A DNA stretch of 64,000 nucleotides from Ciborinia camelliae. Lineage: Eukaryota > Ascomycota > Leotiomycetes > Helotiales > Sclerotiniaceae. A program made the translations under genes and the position numbers. The DNA is taken from positions 1,403,650-1,467,649 of the forward strand of contig JANPYM010000008.1 in the NCBI GenBank assembly GCA_025890175.1, given 5' to 3'. The notes under the pieces are model-generated. The model was not told the DNA's origin. It saw only the letters and a list, made by a program, of their open reading frames with translations, and made no database searches. Positions 24,133 through 36,606 of the stretch are shown here, one piece after another (position 1 is the stretch's first letter; the number at the start of each line of letters is the position of its first letter).

Positions 24133-25264
24133 TTTGGATGTTGAATTTGGCGACGTCTACCTAAGTACCATGTAATAGTGTGAAACGTATTTTTATGTGA
24201 TGAGAATAATTATTTGCAGGTGGTTGTAGATAGTCTTCTGGTGATTGATGATAGTGGGGTAGCTAAGGTATCACTAGAAGAAAAAAATAGTTCAGCCTTG
24301 TGAGCCGAAGTGATTTTTCTTTCGTGCAAGGCTGAGAAAAGAACTAGCACTAGTACTAGTGCAGTACCTGGTGGAGTTAGGTAGCCCTCCCGGCCCTCCT
24401 ATCTAGCCTAGTGTCAGTGTCAGTGTCTACTAGACTACTAGACTAGATGCTGTTGGAATCCACTCGAAGCAGTAGCAGTCGCAGTAGCAGTCGCAGTAGC
24501 AGTCGCAGTAGCAGTGGGTAATAAAATAAAATACCCGGATGGATTATTATTACCTATTCACCAACAAAACGTGTCAACGTACAATCAATCAATCGCTTCG
24601 GAGAATCGGAGCGGGGTACGAGTATGAAATTATGAATGAGTTACATTCAATAATAGAATCTTCGAACTTCGGTGTCCGAAATAGAAACCTAATTGGAATC
24701 CAATAACCCACCCGATAAGCCAATGTATTCAACAAATTTCCCCAGATTCCCCTCTAAAATCCGTACCATCTGTACGATATTCTCATAAAGGCAACTAATA
24801 TTAACAAGATATCATCTAAAATGCTCCTGTATGGACTGATTGATTCCTACTCGACGGACCTCGGGATCGATAAATCCACCCGCGGTGAGTTGGACCTAGG
24901 TAGTCGTAGACCGTAGACCATTCACGGCCACCCTCTACAATTGAGTTATGAAGTTAATTAACATAATAAAAAAATATAATATAATAATAATAATATGGTG
25001 CAATCAGCAATTCGAATAATCAACCAATTGGGTCTCGTTACACGGACATTCTCTTTGTTAAACCCCACCTTCCCCCAAAATTTCCCAACCACAAAACTTT
25101 TCCTTTTCCTTACATAGGATCCTTTCCCCTCGACCCTTATTTAATTTTCTCCCTCCTCTCTCTCAAATCACTATTTTTGATAGACCACCATCTTCTTTTA
25201 TTCTTCCCTCTTTTCAGAATACACCCTCTTTCCCATCACTTCCTCACACAATCCAACCGCAATC
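24133..25264. promoter_or_regulatory. Divergent gpn3 / SAM-synthetase promoter region
   Basis: About 1.1 kb between two divergent housekeeping genes. It includes a palindromic ACTAGCACTAGTACTAGTGC-like stretch near 24343-24362, the 12-bp tandem repeat at 24469-24515, and a long pyrimidine-rich tract (about 25050-25230) directly upstream of the SAM-synthetase start. CT-rich tracts at this position are common in strongly expressed fungal promoters. Confidence 0.55.
24469..24515. repeat. 12-bp tandem repeat GCAGTAGCAGTC
   Basis: Nearly four perfect copies of GCAGTAGCAGTC, a compound of the trinucleotide-like units GCAGTA and GCAGTC. It is intergenic, in the gpn3/SAM-synthetase promoter interval, and is preceded by imperfect CAGTGT and ACTAGACT repeats. 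Confidence 0.9.
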
Positions 25265-26556
25265 ATGGTTCAAACAAACGGAGTTTCTCACCACAACCAG
25301 GGAACTTTCCTTTTCACCGTAAGCTCGCCTGCCTTTCAGCTCGATAACAAAATTTATTTACTAATGATATTCTTTAGTCCGAGTCCGTCGGTGAGGGACA
25401 TCCAGACAAGATCGCTGATCAAGTCTCTGATGCTATTCTCGATGCATGCTTAGCAGAGGACCCTCTCTCCAAGGTTGCTTGCGAGACTGCTACCAAGACT
25501 GGTATGGTTATGGTCTTTGGTGAGATTACTACCAAGGCACGTCTCGACTACCAAAAGGTTATTCGTGGAGCCATCAAGGATATTGGATACGATGACTCTT
25601 CCAAGGGTTTCGATTACAAGACTTGCAACGTTTTGGTTGCCATTGAAGAGCAATCTCCAGATATCGCTCAAGGTCTCCACTACGAGCAGGCCCTCGAGCA
25701 ATTAGGTGCTGGTGACCAAGGTATCATGTTCGGATATGCTACCGATGAGACCCCTGAATTGTTCCCTTTGACCCTCCAATTGGCACACAAGCTCAACGCT
25801 GCTATGTCCGCTGCTCGCAGAGACGGAAGCTTGCCATGGCTCAGACCTGATACCAAGACTCAAGTCACCATTGAGTACAAGCACGACAACGGAGCCGTTG
25901 TCCCACAAAAGGTTCACACCGTCGTTGTCAGTGCTCAACACGACGAGAACATCACCACCGAGTCTTTGAGAAAGGAGATTTTGGAGAAGATCATCAAGAA
26001 GGTTATCCCTGCTCAATACTTGACTGAGGAGACCATCTACCACGTAAGTTGAACTTTACTTGCCATTCCTCGATAAACCGCTAACAGTTCTTTTCAGATT
26101 CAACCATCCGGACTTTTCATCATCGGTGGACCTCAAGGAGATGCTGGTCTTACTGGCCGAAAGATTATTGTCGACACATACGGTGGATGGGGTGCTCACG
26201 GTGGTGGAGCTTTCTCTGGAAAGGATTTCTCCAAGGTTGACAGATCTGCTGCCTATGTCGCCAGATGGATTGCCAAGTCATTGGTTAATGCCAAACTCGC
26301 CAGACGTGCTCTCGTCCAACTTTCATACGCTATTGGTGTTGCTGAGCCACTTTCCATCTTTGTTGATACCTATGGCACATCCAGCAAGACCTCTGATGAG
26401 CTCGTTGAGATCATCAGAGCCAACTTTGACTTGAGACCTGGTGTCATTGTCAAGGAGCTTGATTTGGCCAAGCCAATCTACTTCAAGACTGCCAAGAACG
26501 GTCACTTCACCAGCCAAGAATTCACCTGGGAGAAGCCAAAGACTCTCAAGTTCTAA
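25265..26556 (+). CDS. sams: S-adenosylmethionine synthetase (methionine adenosyltransferase)
   Basis: Three exons, 25265-25318, 25378-26043 and 26098-26556, with introns of 59 and 54 bp; 392 residues, normal for the family. It makes S-adenosylmethionine from methionine and ATP in the cytosol. Visible motifs are [15 protein letters not shown] at the N-terminus (ATP-binding His), [15 protein letters not shown] (signature 1), [13 protein letters not shown], and GGGAFSGKD (signature 2), with the C-terminal domain complete. Codon use is strongly biased to C-ending and favoured codons (GTC, AAG, ACC), as expected of a highly expressed gene, and a CT-rich leader precedes the start. The introns fall early and at about 60% of the coding length. 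Intact. Confidence 0.98.
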
Positions 26557-28649
26557 ATAAAATATAATAAACTCATACACAACATCAGTGCAGGACTCAA
26601 CGTTCTTGCACAACCAGGATTCCCTGTATTTCCTACGGATATCTAACGGCGCAATGATTGATGAACGGCATGGTCTCAACGACCTTTGGGGCCAAAATAT
26701 GGCGGGAGTTTTTTTTATTTTTATGATATCACTTTTATTTACATCTGCTTTTTAAAATGCTTAAATGCACGATAAAAGCACCATTTCTTGAGTTTCTTAT
26801 TTGTTTTTTTTCCATGAATGACAGGCAGACAGCAAAGACACAAACGAGATAAAAGTCTTTCAACATAGACCGTAGATATGGTGGGCAATGGATTATTAAT
26901 CTTTTGGGGAATAGGGGCTGGGAGGTGCGGCATATATAGCATTCGGCGTTACGGAGAACTTCAACATCTTCAACATAGTCGGAGAATACCTTGGGCGGGA
27001 TGCCATGAAGAGGTTTCTCAGTTGCTATTGTGCATGGAGCGCAGCTTGATACGAATTGCATTAAGGATAGATAGTCATCATATATTGTGATGGGTAGAGC
27101 AATACCTTTTTTGGATTTGGAGGGGAATAGGAATTCGAATGACTGTTCTGCTCTATTCTGACCATTTGATCTATGCAGCATGAAATAAGTGAAATTTATG
27201 AGAAATTTGATTGATTCGACGATGAGCTGGAGCATTTGTATTCGATATTAAAACAAACGCTTCAAACGCTTGATGTCAATCCCAACTCTCATAATCGTAC
27301 TAACCTAACGAACTATTAATCTTACCCAACATTCATGCATACCATATATACAGTACGAGTTACTCTCCGTCAGGACTTCATGATCATCTTCTTTTCCTTT
27401 GTTACTTGTTTGCTGATAGCTAGGTATGTCCTAAAAATAAAACTTTTTTTCTTCTTCAAAAGAAAAAGGAACAGGCACAGGAACGAGAACAGAAACAGGA
27501 ACAGGAGCAAGATAGAACAATGGAATTTCCTACCTATTGTGTGGGGAAAAAAAATTCTTTATGGGAGGAAACTTTAAAGATGGGTGCTAAGTAAATTGAT
27601 TTTTTTGGGGGGGGGGAGAGGTGGGAGGGAGGTAGATATGGGGTATGGAGGATGGTGTACGGGGTATGGAGGATGGAGTTCTGGTTCTAGTTTTAGGGCT
27701 TGGGAGTTTGAACCCTATTCTGTGTTGTGTTGTGATGTACTATCACTATGCTGGGATGTGATGTGATGTGTTGTGTTGTGCTGTGCTGGGATGTGATGTG
27801 CTGTATTGTATTGTTTGTGAAAAATGTTAGGCTTTGANNNNNNNNNNGGCTTTGATGGGGGTTGAAGGGGGGGGGGGAGGGTTTGAAGAGAATGGGGTGG
27901 GATCAAGTAGAGGAGAGGAGAGGAGAGGAGAGGAAATTATATGTAGAATATGTAGAATACCTATGTAGATGTAAAGAGAATGATGATACCGATGAGAATT
28001 AGCTGAGATTGAGATTGGGAATGGAGAGTAAAGAGTAAAGAGTAAAAAGTGATGTCGTATCGGGGAGTGGGAGAAGGAGAGGGAGGGAGGTATGAATATC
28101 TAGTAGCTAGCTAGCTATATATAGTATACAGTATTCGGGGTAGATGGACATATAATGAATCTTCGCAAGTAGAGAGGGAAAAGGAGGGTAAGGAATCCAT
28201 GGATGGCAATCGGGAGATTTATGTAGTACGGTACTTTGTTGGAAGAAGTTTGATATCTATTATCTTAGATCTATCTAGGTATCTTACCTCCTGCGAGGGC
28301 CTCCTTCATCATACCAATGAACTAAAGAATAGGATAACTTCTCGATTTCTCGATTTCTCGATTCTGTATTCTGTATTCTGTATTCTGTATGATTGATACT
28401 TTGATACTTTGATTTAAGTACCTACCTACCTAATAAATAAAACTCCGGAATAATAGCTACCTATAACCTACCAACCTACCCACATCCATCCATCCATCCC
28501 TCCAACCCACTTACAAGCAACCCCCCGCACAAGTTCCCACGACTAGGTAATTTCCAATCCCAAGCCCTCATCCCCACCTTTACCAGCACACCGATATAAC
28601 CTCAAACCCACCCCTCTCCTTCATCAAACATCACATGATCAAAGCATCA
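26557..28649. other. Intergenic, low-complexity spacer with assembly gap
   Basis: The 3' flank of SAM synthetase, then several low-complexity tracts: TGTGTTGTG/TGTGATGTG repeats at 27719-27815, a G-run near 27590, GAGGA repeats at 27909-27934, and CTCGATTT and TCTGTAT tandem units at 28340-28390. Ten Ns sit at 27838-27847, flanked on both sides by the same GGCTTTGA octamer. No gene was recognised. Confidence 0.6.
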
Positions 28650-28760
28650 GTCTTCGTGGCTCAGTTGGTTAGAGCGTTGGTCTCATATTCTCATATGAGG
28701 TGGTTGTTAACAGTCACTTTAGCCATCCAAAGGTCGAGAGTTCGAGTCTCTCCGAGGACA
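28650..28760 (+). tRNA. tRNA-Met (CAT) with a 37-nt intron
   Basis: The 7-bp acceptor stem GTCTTCG/CGAGGAC closes with one G-U pair. The D arm is GCTC/GAGC with an AGTTGGTTA loop, and the T arm is GAGAG-TTCGAGT-CTCTC. The variable loop is AGGTC and the discriminator is A (28760). The anticodon CAT is at 28684-28686. The intron 28688-28724 starts one base 3' of the anticodon, the canonical nuclear position, and contains ATATGAG complementary to the CTCATAT of the anticodon loop. The mature length is 74 nt. In the anticodon stem TTGG/CCAA pairs, but positions 31 and 39 are T-T. The elongator/initiator distinction was not settled; a TTCGAGT T-loop favours an elongator. Confidence 0.88.
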
Positions 28761-28776
28761 TTTGAGTTGTGATTTA

Positions 28777-28783
28777 TTTTTTT
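28777..28783 (+). terminator. Pol III terminator of the tRNA gene
   Basis: A run of seven T beginning 17 bases after the tRNA 3' end, the expected RNA polymerase III stop signal. Confidence 0.75.
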
Positions 28784-31700
28784 GGAGTTTTTTTGTTGGA
28801 GGGGCGAGAGGGAAGGAAGGGAGGAGGATGGGGGAGAGAGGGAAGGGGAAAGGAAGAGGGATGGTGGTGAGATGGTGGGAGGAGAAGAGAGGATCGGGAG
28901 TGTGAGTGGAATAGGAATGGATAGAACCACTTTTTTCGGTCCACGGTGGGCGCGTAGAGTATGTATTGGATGCCCGTGGATGGAGATGAAGATGGAGGGA
29001 GGTGGGGTGCGGCATTCATTCACACTTTGGATGGTAGATGATGAATACCTAGGTACCGGTAGATGGATAGATAGATAGCCATGGCCATTATTAGCACTGC
29101 GTGATAATCACACGATAATCACACCTTTTGATGCAAGAATAGATTCGTAATAGGAGATATAGATCAGGGACACCGGGGGCACTCAGAAGTTTCAAGGTAA
29201 GAGACAACTTCAGAAAAGGAAGTGAATCCAGACCGGGGTGATAAAAATCTGGGACTTCCTTAAATAAAAGTTGATGTTGATTGAACATTGAAAATATCAT
29301 GGTGCGATCGATGGTAACCAGTCATTCATTCCTCAAAGACCAACTCCGGATCATCTCCACCAGAAACTTGCCGTGGAGAAAAAGGGTATTGGAGTTATAT
29401 TACTGGATAATAATGGTTTGAATAATGTGTGATGAGAATCGACATCAATAGCTTGCAATCTCCTAACTAACCACCATACATAGTAGATAGGTAGTTTCTT
29501 TATTTTTATTTTTCAAGCGCGCGGGACACAAAAAAGTGCCCCAGAAAACCCCCCATCAAAAACGTTAAGAATATATCTCTGTCAGCCAGTCATCCCCCGA
29601 TATCTTCATCAAAAGAAACGTAGCAAAGTAAAGCCAACCGCGTCTGTCAATCATCAACACGCGATACCTGATGAACGCGTCAGGAATCAGGATAGATAAC
29701 TCTTTATTAGTTCGAGCTTCAATCTCTTCACAATTTCGGTGTTTCTCAAAATGGATGGGTTTTGGGGAGGGTGGGAAGATCTTTGCTGGTTAAGGGGGAG
29801 GCTTAGACTGTGGAGCACGCACACTGGAGCAGCTTTTTATTTCTCGAAGGATAAAAAAAAATCAACTCGAATCAAATCAAATAAAAATAAAATAATACTA
29901 TGGATATTTGACGGGTGGACTCTGGTGGAGAAAAGAATGATCGGTGCAAGGATGATGATGATGATAAGTTATAACCGAGTTTTGGTGTGGAGCGGGTTTT
30001 TAAAGTTTGGTGAATTGACGAGACAGGGAGAAGACTCTTGGTCGAGAGTAGGAAATGAAAACCGTTCATGTTTGGAAGTGATGGGATTCATGGGAAAAGA
30101 AACGCGAACTCATGAATATGAATGAGTGGAGTTGACAGGACGGGAGAGATTTGACATATTGCGTAAGTTTATTTGATTTTGCTTGGGAATAAGTGAGTGT
30201 ACCTAGTACCTAGGCAGATGTGTTTTTACCTATAGCATGAAAGTATGAAATAGGACTTGATGAAGGCAAATTTGAGAAATGTACGGATAATGCTACAACA
30301 TCAATATTTCTAGTATACATACCTACTAGGTACTAGGTAGGTAGTACTGTACATAATTCTTCAATTTGATGAAATCCCAAATGTAATCTAATAATATGAT
30401 ATTAGAAATCAAATCGAACAACAATGAAAGACTTCATCAAGGTCTAGATCCCTCAATTATCAAAGAGATGAAAAGTGGAGTGATATGAATTTGAGTTATG
30501 TGGTATACGGTAGTATACAAGGTGGGAACTTCCCGGAGTACCTTGCTAGGTAGGACATCTGTCACATCTCGTACAGTAATATGACCTCTGTGGTACTACT
30601 GTAATCTTGAATTTATGGTAAGCAATACAGTAATACTCCTGTATTCAGATTTCTCGTCGTGTCATCGGGGATTAAAACATGATTACTTGTAGATCATGAT
30701 TCATGCTCGAGACTCGAGAGTTCATAAAGTACTAGATATTTGTTTGGTGTGGCATGAAAGATGCCAGCCAGATTCGAGACGGTATTGGAATTTTAAACTT
30801 CTCGCATGTTGATGAAGGAGGTGGTAGCGAACGTAGCGAACGTAGCGAACGTAGCGAATAGACATGACATCAGAATGTTACCGTAGCATGAGGGAAGAAG
30901 TTAGAATGAAAGAAAGCAAGGTAGCTTTCGAGTAAAGGATTAAAGGATTAAAGGACAAGATAAAATTACTCCGAACATTTTGTGTATGTTGGACAAGATT
31001 TGGATCTGGTGGATAGCAAGGTACGGACCACAAGTGGACGATATGGAGAAACGTATGGCAGTGGCGATTACGCGAGTTGCACAGTTGTACTGTAATTTCC
31101 AGTGCCTGACTACCTACCGGAACGGGCCATTCAATGGTACAGTATACCAAATTAGGAAATAATTAGCGCTCATCATAAGGATAGTTCTCTCATTTTGCTC
31201 ACTCCTCCAGGATGAGGCGCCATTTTGACTTACGGTGTCTTTGGATGTACCTTTGTATAGGTAGTTTATACCGACCCAGAGGATGGGTCGGGTCATGAGA
31301 TGAGAACCAAAGAATTTCGAGGTAAATTCTAAGAATAGTAGAAACATGTGAAGGTTCATAATCTGAGACATACAGTAATCATCCTTTCTTAGTAGTCGGC
31401 CGTCTAGCTGAAGCCTTATCAGGTAAGGCAATTGTAAAACGTCTCACTCAAAATCTTAGAACCTTACGTTCTACACAGGTAGTGGTCAAGATTGTGCGGT
31501 TATTGTCATATTCGTCTACACGGCATGAATCGGAGTCGAGAATAATCTTGGGTAGATGGCTCTATGCTTAGATGGTATTCTCACTGGGCTGAATACTACC
31601 CAATTATCATCAATGATAAATGTTGACGGGGTCCTGGCTAGCTGTTTATTATTAGGCGAAATGGATGTACAAAAACAAGAATCCAATGCTTAAGGTTCCT

Positions 31701-33013
31701 TTCGTCAATGATTGGAAGTCCAATTACGATTAGCCCATTGACTTGGATCTTGATATCGGTAAAGCAGAGGTGTGAATGATGCAGCATGATAGGTTGCTTG
31801 TTCATTGTTGTTGCCCTCGAGGGAAGGAAAGGGAAGGTTGTATTATTACTGTGGCATCTCGGATTATAATCAGGGGTAATGGGTCTCCCGGCAAAAAGAA
31901 GATCGGATCTATTGACCCTTTCCTTTCTTTCATCTCCATTTAATTGGTGTTTATATGCATATGCATATTCGCGCGCGCACAAGGAGAAGTATGGCACAAA
32001 AATAAACGGATAAGATGGTAATTGGCTTGGGACAATTTGACAAAGCGGTTCTTGAATCATAATTTCTCTATACCTGGGAAAAAGGGAAATATATGAAAAA
32101 AGATTGGATGAATGGATGAATGGATGGATGGATGGAATATAGAAATTCCATCTTGAATTTAGCTTAATTTGACCGCGTTAAAAGGATCCACCTGGAAAAT
32201 CATGATCAACCAATGAAAAATCAATGGTACCTGATAATTGATTTTATCCTTACAGCCACTCCACTCCACTCCACTTATCCTATCAAAAACTAATCTATAT
32301 TTGGTCATAGCTCTTTATTCCGCCTTTTCCTTTCCTTCTCGAGCTTGTACCTGTACCTGTATTAGGTGATAGGTGCATCCCTTCCCTTCTTTTTATTCCT
32401 TACTTCTTTGATTGTCTAACTGTACACAGATAGGTCACTGCCAAATTGAGTCAATCCATTTTCAAATGAAGAGAAAAACAAGAAAAAGAAAGAGCAATCA
32501 GAAAATAGAAAGGACAAGCAAAGTAATCAATGATTGTTGTATTGGATTGGATTGTTTTGTTTACTATTATTGGTAGGGTTAAGGAAGGAAAGTGTAAAAT
32601 CCAAAATCCAAAATCTTAATAATTAATTAATTCTATTCTCTCCCCTCTCCCCTCTCCCCCCCCCTTGATCTTGAATGAACTTCAATGAAGACATTTTTTT
32701 CTCTTTTGAGACTTTAAGAGTGTAACTAACCCCCCCTTCCGCCCCCCCCAGTTACTACCTATCAGACTCCTCTTTTCCAAATCCCGGGACATCATTAAGC
32801 CCAATCCAATTATTCCGTACCTCTGATCGTTTATCTTTCATAATCGGGGATTCAACCTCTTTCTACCACATTTCCCCCCCCTTCGACCTTTTCAAAGTTT
32901 GAACCAAACCTTTTCCAGTGTTTTCCCTTGATTGCACATCTTTTCCTTTTCTTCTTCCGGTACCTCTTTAAACCTAATGTCTTGATATTGCCAACTGGGC
33001 CATCATAGAGAGA
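28784..33013. other. Long intergenic region
   Basis: About 4.2 kb without a recognisable gene; ORFs are short and motif-free. It holds an exact TACCTAGGTA at 29046, related TAGGTACTAGGTAGGTAG at 30329-30350, the 9-bp repeat at 30824-30859, GGAT repeats at 32105-32136, and C/T-rich tracts at 32640-32760 upstream of the coiled-coil gene. Confidence 0.5.
30824..30859. repeat. 9-bp tandem repeat GTAGCGAAC x4
   Basis: Three perfect copies of GTAGCGAAC and a fourth ending in T, in non-coding DNA. Confidence 0.9.
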
Positions 33014-36000
33014 ATGGCCTTCGTTGCAGATATACGAGCAAATGCTCACCCCTCAACTCCTGATTCTGAGACTCATTACGCTTCAAATAATCAGTCGACT
33101 CCATATGATCTCACGGACTCTGCTACCCCGGTCACTCTTTCACATCCACATGAGAACAAACATCGGCCAAATCCTCGACCAAAGAATCCTACATATTCGC
33201 AGTACTCACAAACACAGTCAGCCACAGCCCGATCGCGCGCATATTCAACTGCCTCCACGTCGTCAATCAACTCCGTTCGTCGCAAACCGTTACCTGTAAG
33301 TGCCTCACCACTGGCAACCAGGTTTTCCACCAGGTATTCCACGGCGGAATACTTCAGTCCATCCATAGAAGAACTGCCAGAGCCGAACCTACCATATTCC
33401 AGGTACACGAATACTGCTGATAGTCCAACACTTTACGAATTTCCAGAGGATTTGAAAAACGCTATCCCATTTTCCCCAGAGAGTAGTTCTAGTAACAGAA
33501 ACTCCATTCGAAGTTCAATAAGAAGTTCAAAAAGCTCAAAAAGTTCTAGAAGTACCAAAAGTGTCCAAAGTGCTTCGAAACAACAGCGACCATCATCCAA
33601 GTACGTTCACTAGTTCTGACATCTAAGAATGCTTATTCACCGGTTTCGTGTTGATGCTAAGATATTTTGACTAGGAGATATTCGAGCGAACATCATATCG
33701 CTTGGACTACAGCGACGCCAGCGCTACCGTCAGAGCCCGAAGAACCGATTCTTAGCCCCAAAAGTCCAAATCTCTTAGTTCCGTCTCAGACACGTCCACC
33801 GGGAGCCTCAAGGCATGCAAGATTGGTTAGCGATTCGGCTTTAAGTTCTGATTCTGAATCTATTGGTCATTGGTACGGGGATTCAAGTCTAGGAAGTCGA
33901 CCGGGTTCTGCTACTATGTCCATTTTCTCATCCAAAGCCACACCACCACATAATATTATACCTAATGCTCCGGCACGAACCTACTCTCACGAATCTCACG
34001 ACTCTACTTCGACTGTACACAAACCTAAATCACCAGGGAAGCTTGGTTCTTTCTTTAGCTGGGGAGGCGCCGCATCCCCATCAAGCTCAACGACAACCTT
34101 CTCGGAAGATAAAGCAGATTATTCTCCAAACTCTCCCATACCATCGTCAAATGCATCGCCGCATAAACTTTCGGAATCCGATGAGTCCCATTCGAGGTCG
34201 CATAATACTAAAGCGCCACCGACAGCGATCGATATTCCCAAAGCCAATGCAGATGCGGCAAGTTATTTCGGAAACACATATCTACAAATACCCGTAGCGC
34301 CTAGCCCCCCGCCTTCACTTATCGACGATATGGAGCAAGAATTGAAGGATATCAGCCTGGAGTTAGCGTCCTCGATACGGAGGGAGATTGACCTGGAAGA
34401 TCTTGTAGACAGATTACAACTCGAAGCCCAAAATTCAGGAACAACCACTAGCAAGCGAACAAGCGATTACTTTTCGGATTCTGGAACAGGCGTAATTCCC
34501 AGATATGGAGATCCTGATCCCAAGCAGGATGAGATTGATAAAATACAAAGGAAGACAGAACAAGAGAAGGCTTCGATTAGATTAGAACTTACAAATAAGT
34601 TACAAGATGAACGAGCTATTAGAAAAGAGCTTGAGACACAAATTCGTTCTTTAGAGGAAAAGGCAGCTCAGGTAATTTCTTCCAATCCGAAGAGACTTTT
34701 ATCACAACTGACATGGTTTTTCTAGGTTGACCTTGCGGCTATAAATTCATTAGATGCCAACGGACGACTGAAAGAATTGGAGACCACCTGCGAGGACCTT
34801 CGTCGTAAACTATCCGAAGAAAAACAAATTAGGGAAAACTTCGAGGATCTTTTGACTGCACTTAAAGGAGAACTCGAAACATCTCAGAACGAGCGTGATA
34901 ACTTACGAGATGAGATTGTTCCTCAGCTCAAGGCCCGTGTCGAGGGGCTCGAAGCGCAAGCTGCAGAGCATGAAAGGTTGACCTATGAGCAAACCAAGAT
35001 GACTCAAGAACTCCAATCGCTCAAGAAGGAAAATACCACTTTGATCAACGCACAAAGACTACAAATGGAAATGAACCAGTTCAGTTCCATTTCGGAAGAG
35101 GATAGCATTGGCAGCATAAGCAGCCTGCCTAAGAGGTCATCTATAATGAGCATTGGTGGTTTAGGTGGACTCGGTGGTGGTTTAGGTGGCTTAAAACGAT
35201 CAAACTCTCTCGCACATACTGGTAAAACTGCTAGATCACCTGGACTATCAAGATCACCTGGAGGGCTATCAAGGTCGACTTCCGTAAAGACCACAGAGTC
35301 TAGGGACGCTCTATCGGAACGTGTGAAAGACATTGAGCTTCAACGAGATTCGCTACATCGTGCTCTCAAAAGTTTACTCGAACGTCAAGAGCACCAAAAT
35401 CGTCAACATGAGAAGAAAATCCGCCAGCTGGAAATGGAAAGAGATCGTGCTTTGAACGAATCACCCAGGCGGCAAGGATATGATAAGGAGGTTTCCAGTC
35501 TGAGAGAGGAAATTAATACCCTTCGCCGTCGTGCGGATGAAGCAATTGAGCAGAAGTGGCAATGTGAGAAAGGCCTAGGTGGTTTGAAGATGGATCTCGA
35601 TCGCGCCGAACAGGAAATCGGTTCACTACGCAGTCTGTTACAAGAGAAGGATATATTAATCAAGCGATCGAGTACAGATTCTAGACCTGGCAGCTCTCAC
35701 GCAACCTCTGAGACACTTGAACGTTCGTATCGGGATCTTCAGTCGGCTTACACCGCTTCTCTTGAGCGAATCAAGAACCTTGAGACCTCGGCTTCTGGTG
35801 ACGAGGCTACTGCACGAGCTATGGAGCAGTTGGAGAGGAGCTTATCTGATGCAATTTCCGAACGAGATGTTGTAAAACAAGAGCTTGAGGCAGTCAGGGA
35901 GAAATCGCAATCTTTGATGGACTCCGAGAAGGCCCATCTTCAGGATGAGATGCAGTTGGCCGATGAGCTACGTGAATCAGCCATACGAGTTGAAGAATTG

Positions 36001-36606
36001 GCTGTACAGGTCAGACTACAACTTACTTCAAATGGCACTCTCAGGCAGCGTCTAGCTGAAGCCATTGAGCGAGGAGAGAAGGAGCAGAAAGCCAATGCGC
36101 AAAGGATTACGTTCCTCCAAACTAAGCTCAAGGCTCTTGAGGATCAGCTTATGGCTGCTCAGAATATATCCGAGGTGAGAATTACTCGCCATGAAGATGA
36201 GATTCGCGATCTCAAGGACAGCCACAATATCCAGCTTCTTCGTGTGAAGTCTGAACTCCGCTCTCCTCGTTCATTTGGGCCTAAGACTCCACTATCCCCG
36301 TTATTCGCAAATGCGAAGGTGCCACGTCTCTCCATTACCACCTCCGGTAAAGGAATGTCAGTATCTGAGGATTCACAAGTTGAATTCTTGAAACAACAAG
36401 TCGTTAATCTTGAAGCTGCCCTAACGGAAGCTGATCGGGAAATGGAGGAAGTCGTCGGTCGTATGAATATCGCACAAATCGAAGTAATGGAACTACAAAA
36501 CGAACGAGAAGAAGCAGTACGTGAAACGAAGAAATTGCAGAAAATGATTGAACAAGAAAGACTGAGAGCTTTCGAGGGAAGATTTGCTACCTTAAACTCA
36601 TCGTAA
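33014..36606 (+). CDS. Large coiled-coil protein with disordered Ser-rich N-terminus
   Basis: Three exons: 33014-33600, 33675-34671 and 34726-36606 (introns 74 and 54 bp); 1154 residues. Residues 1 to about 430 are Ser/Pro/Thr-rich and probably disordered, with runs such as SSIRSSKSSKSSRS and many S-P sites. From about residue 435 (DDMEQELKDISLELASSIRREIDLEDL) to the end the heptad-rich sequence predicts long coiled coils. They are interrupted near 665-720 by a Gly-Leu-Gly stretch (GGLGGLGGGLGGL) and a KTARSPGLSRSPGGLSRS basic Ser linker. No motor, kinase or membrane segment is visible. It resembles conserved Pezizomycotina coiled-coil proteins of unknown function, perhaps cytoskeletal or polarity-linked, but that is a guess. 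Confidence 0.85.

Noticed and set aside
31638..32060. 140-codon minus-strand ORF
   Set aside because: No motif, no conserved-looking segment, alternative start codon; treated as chance.
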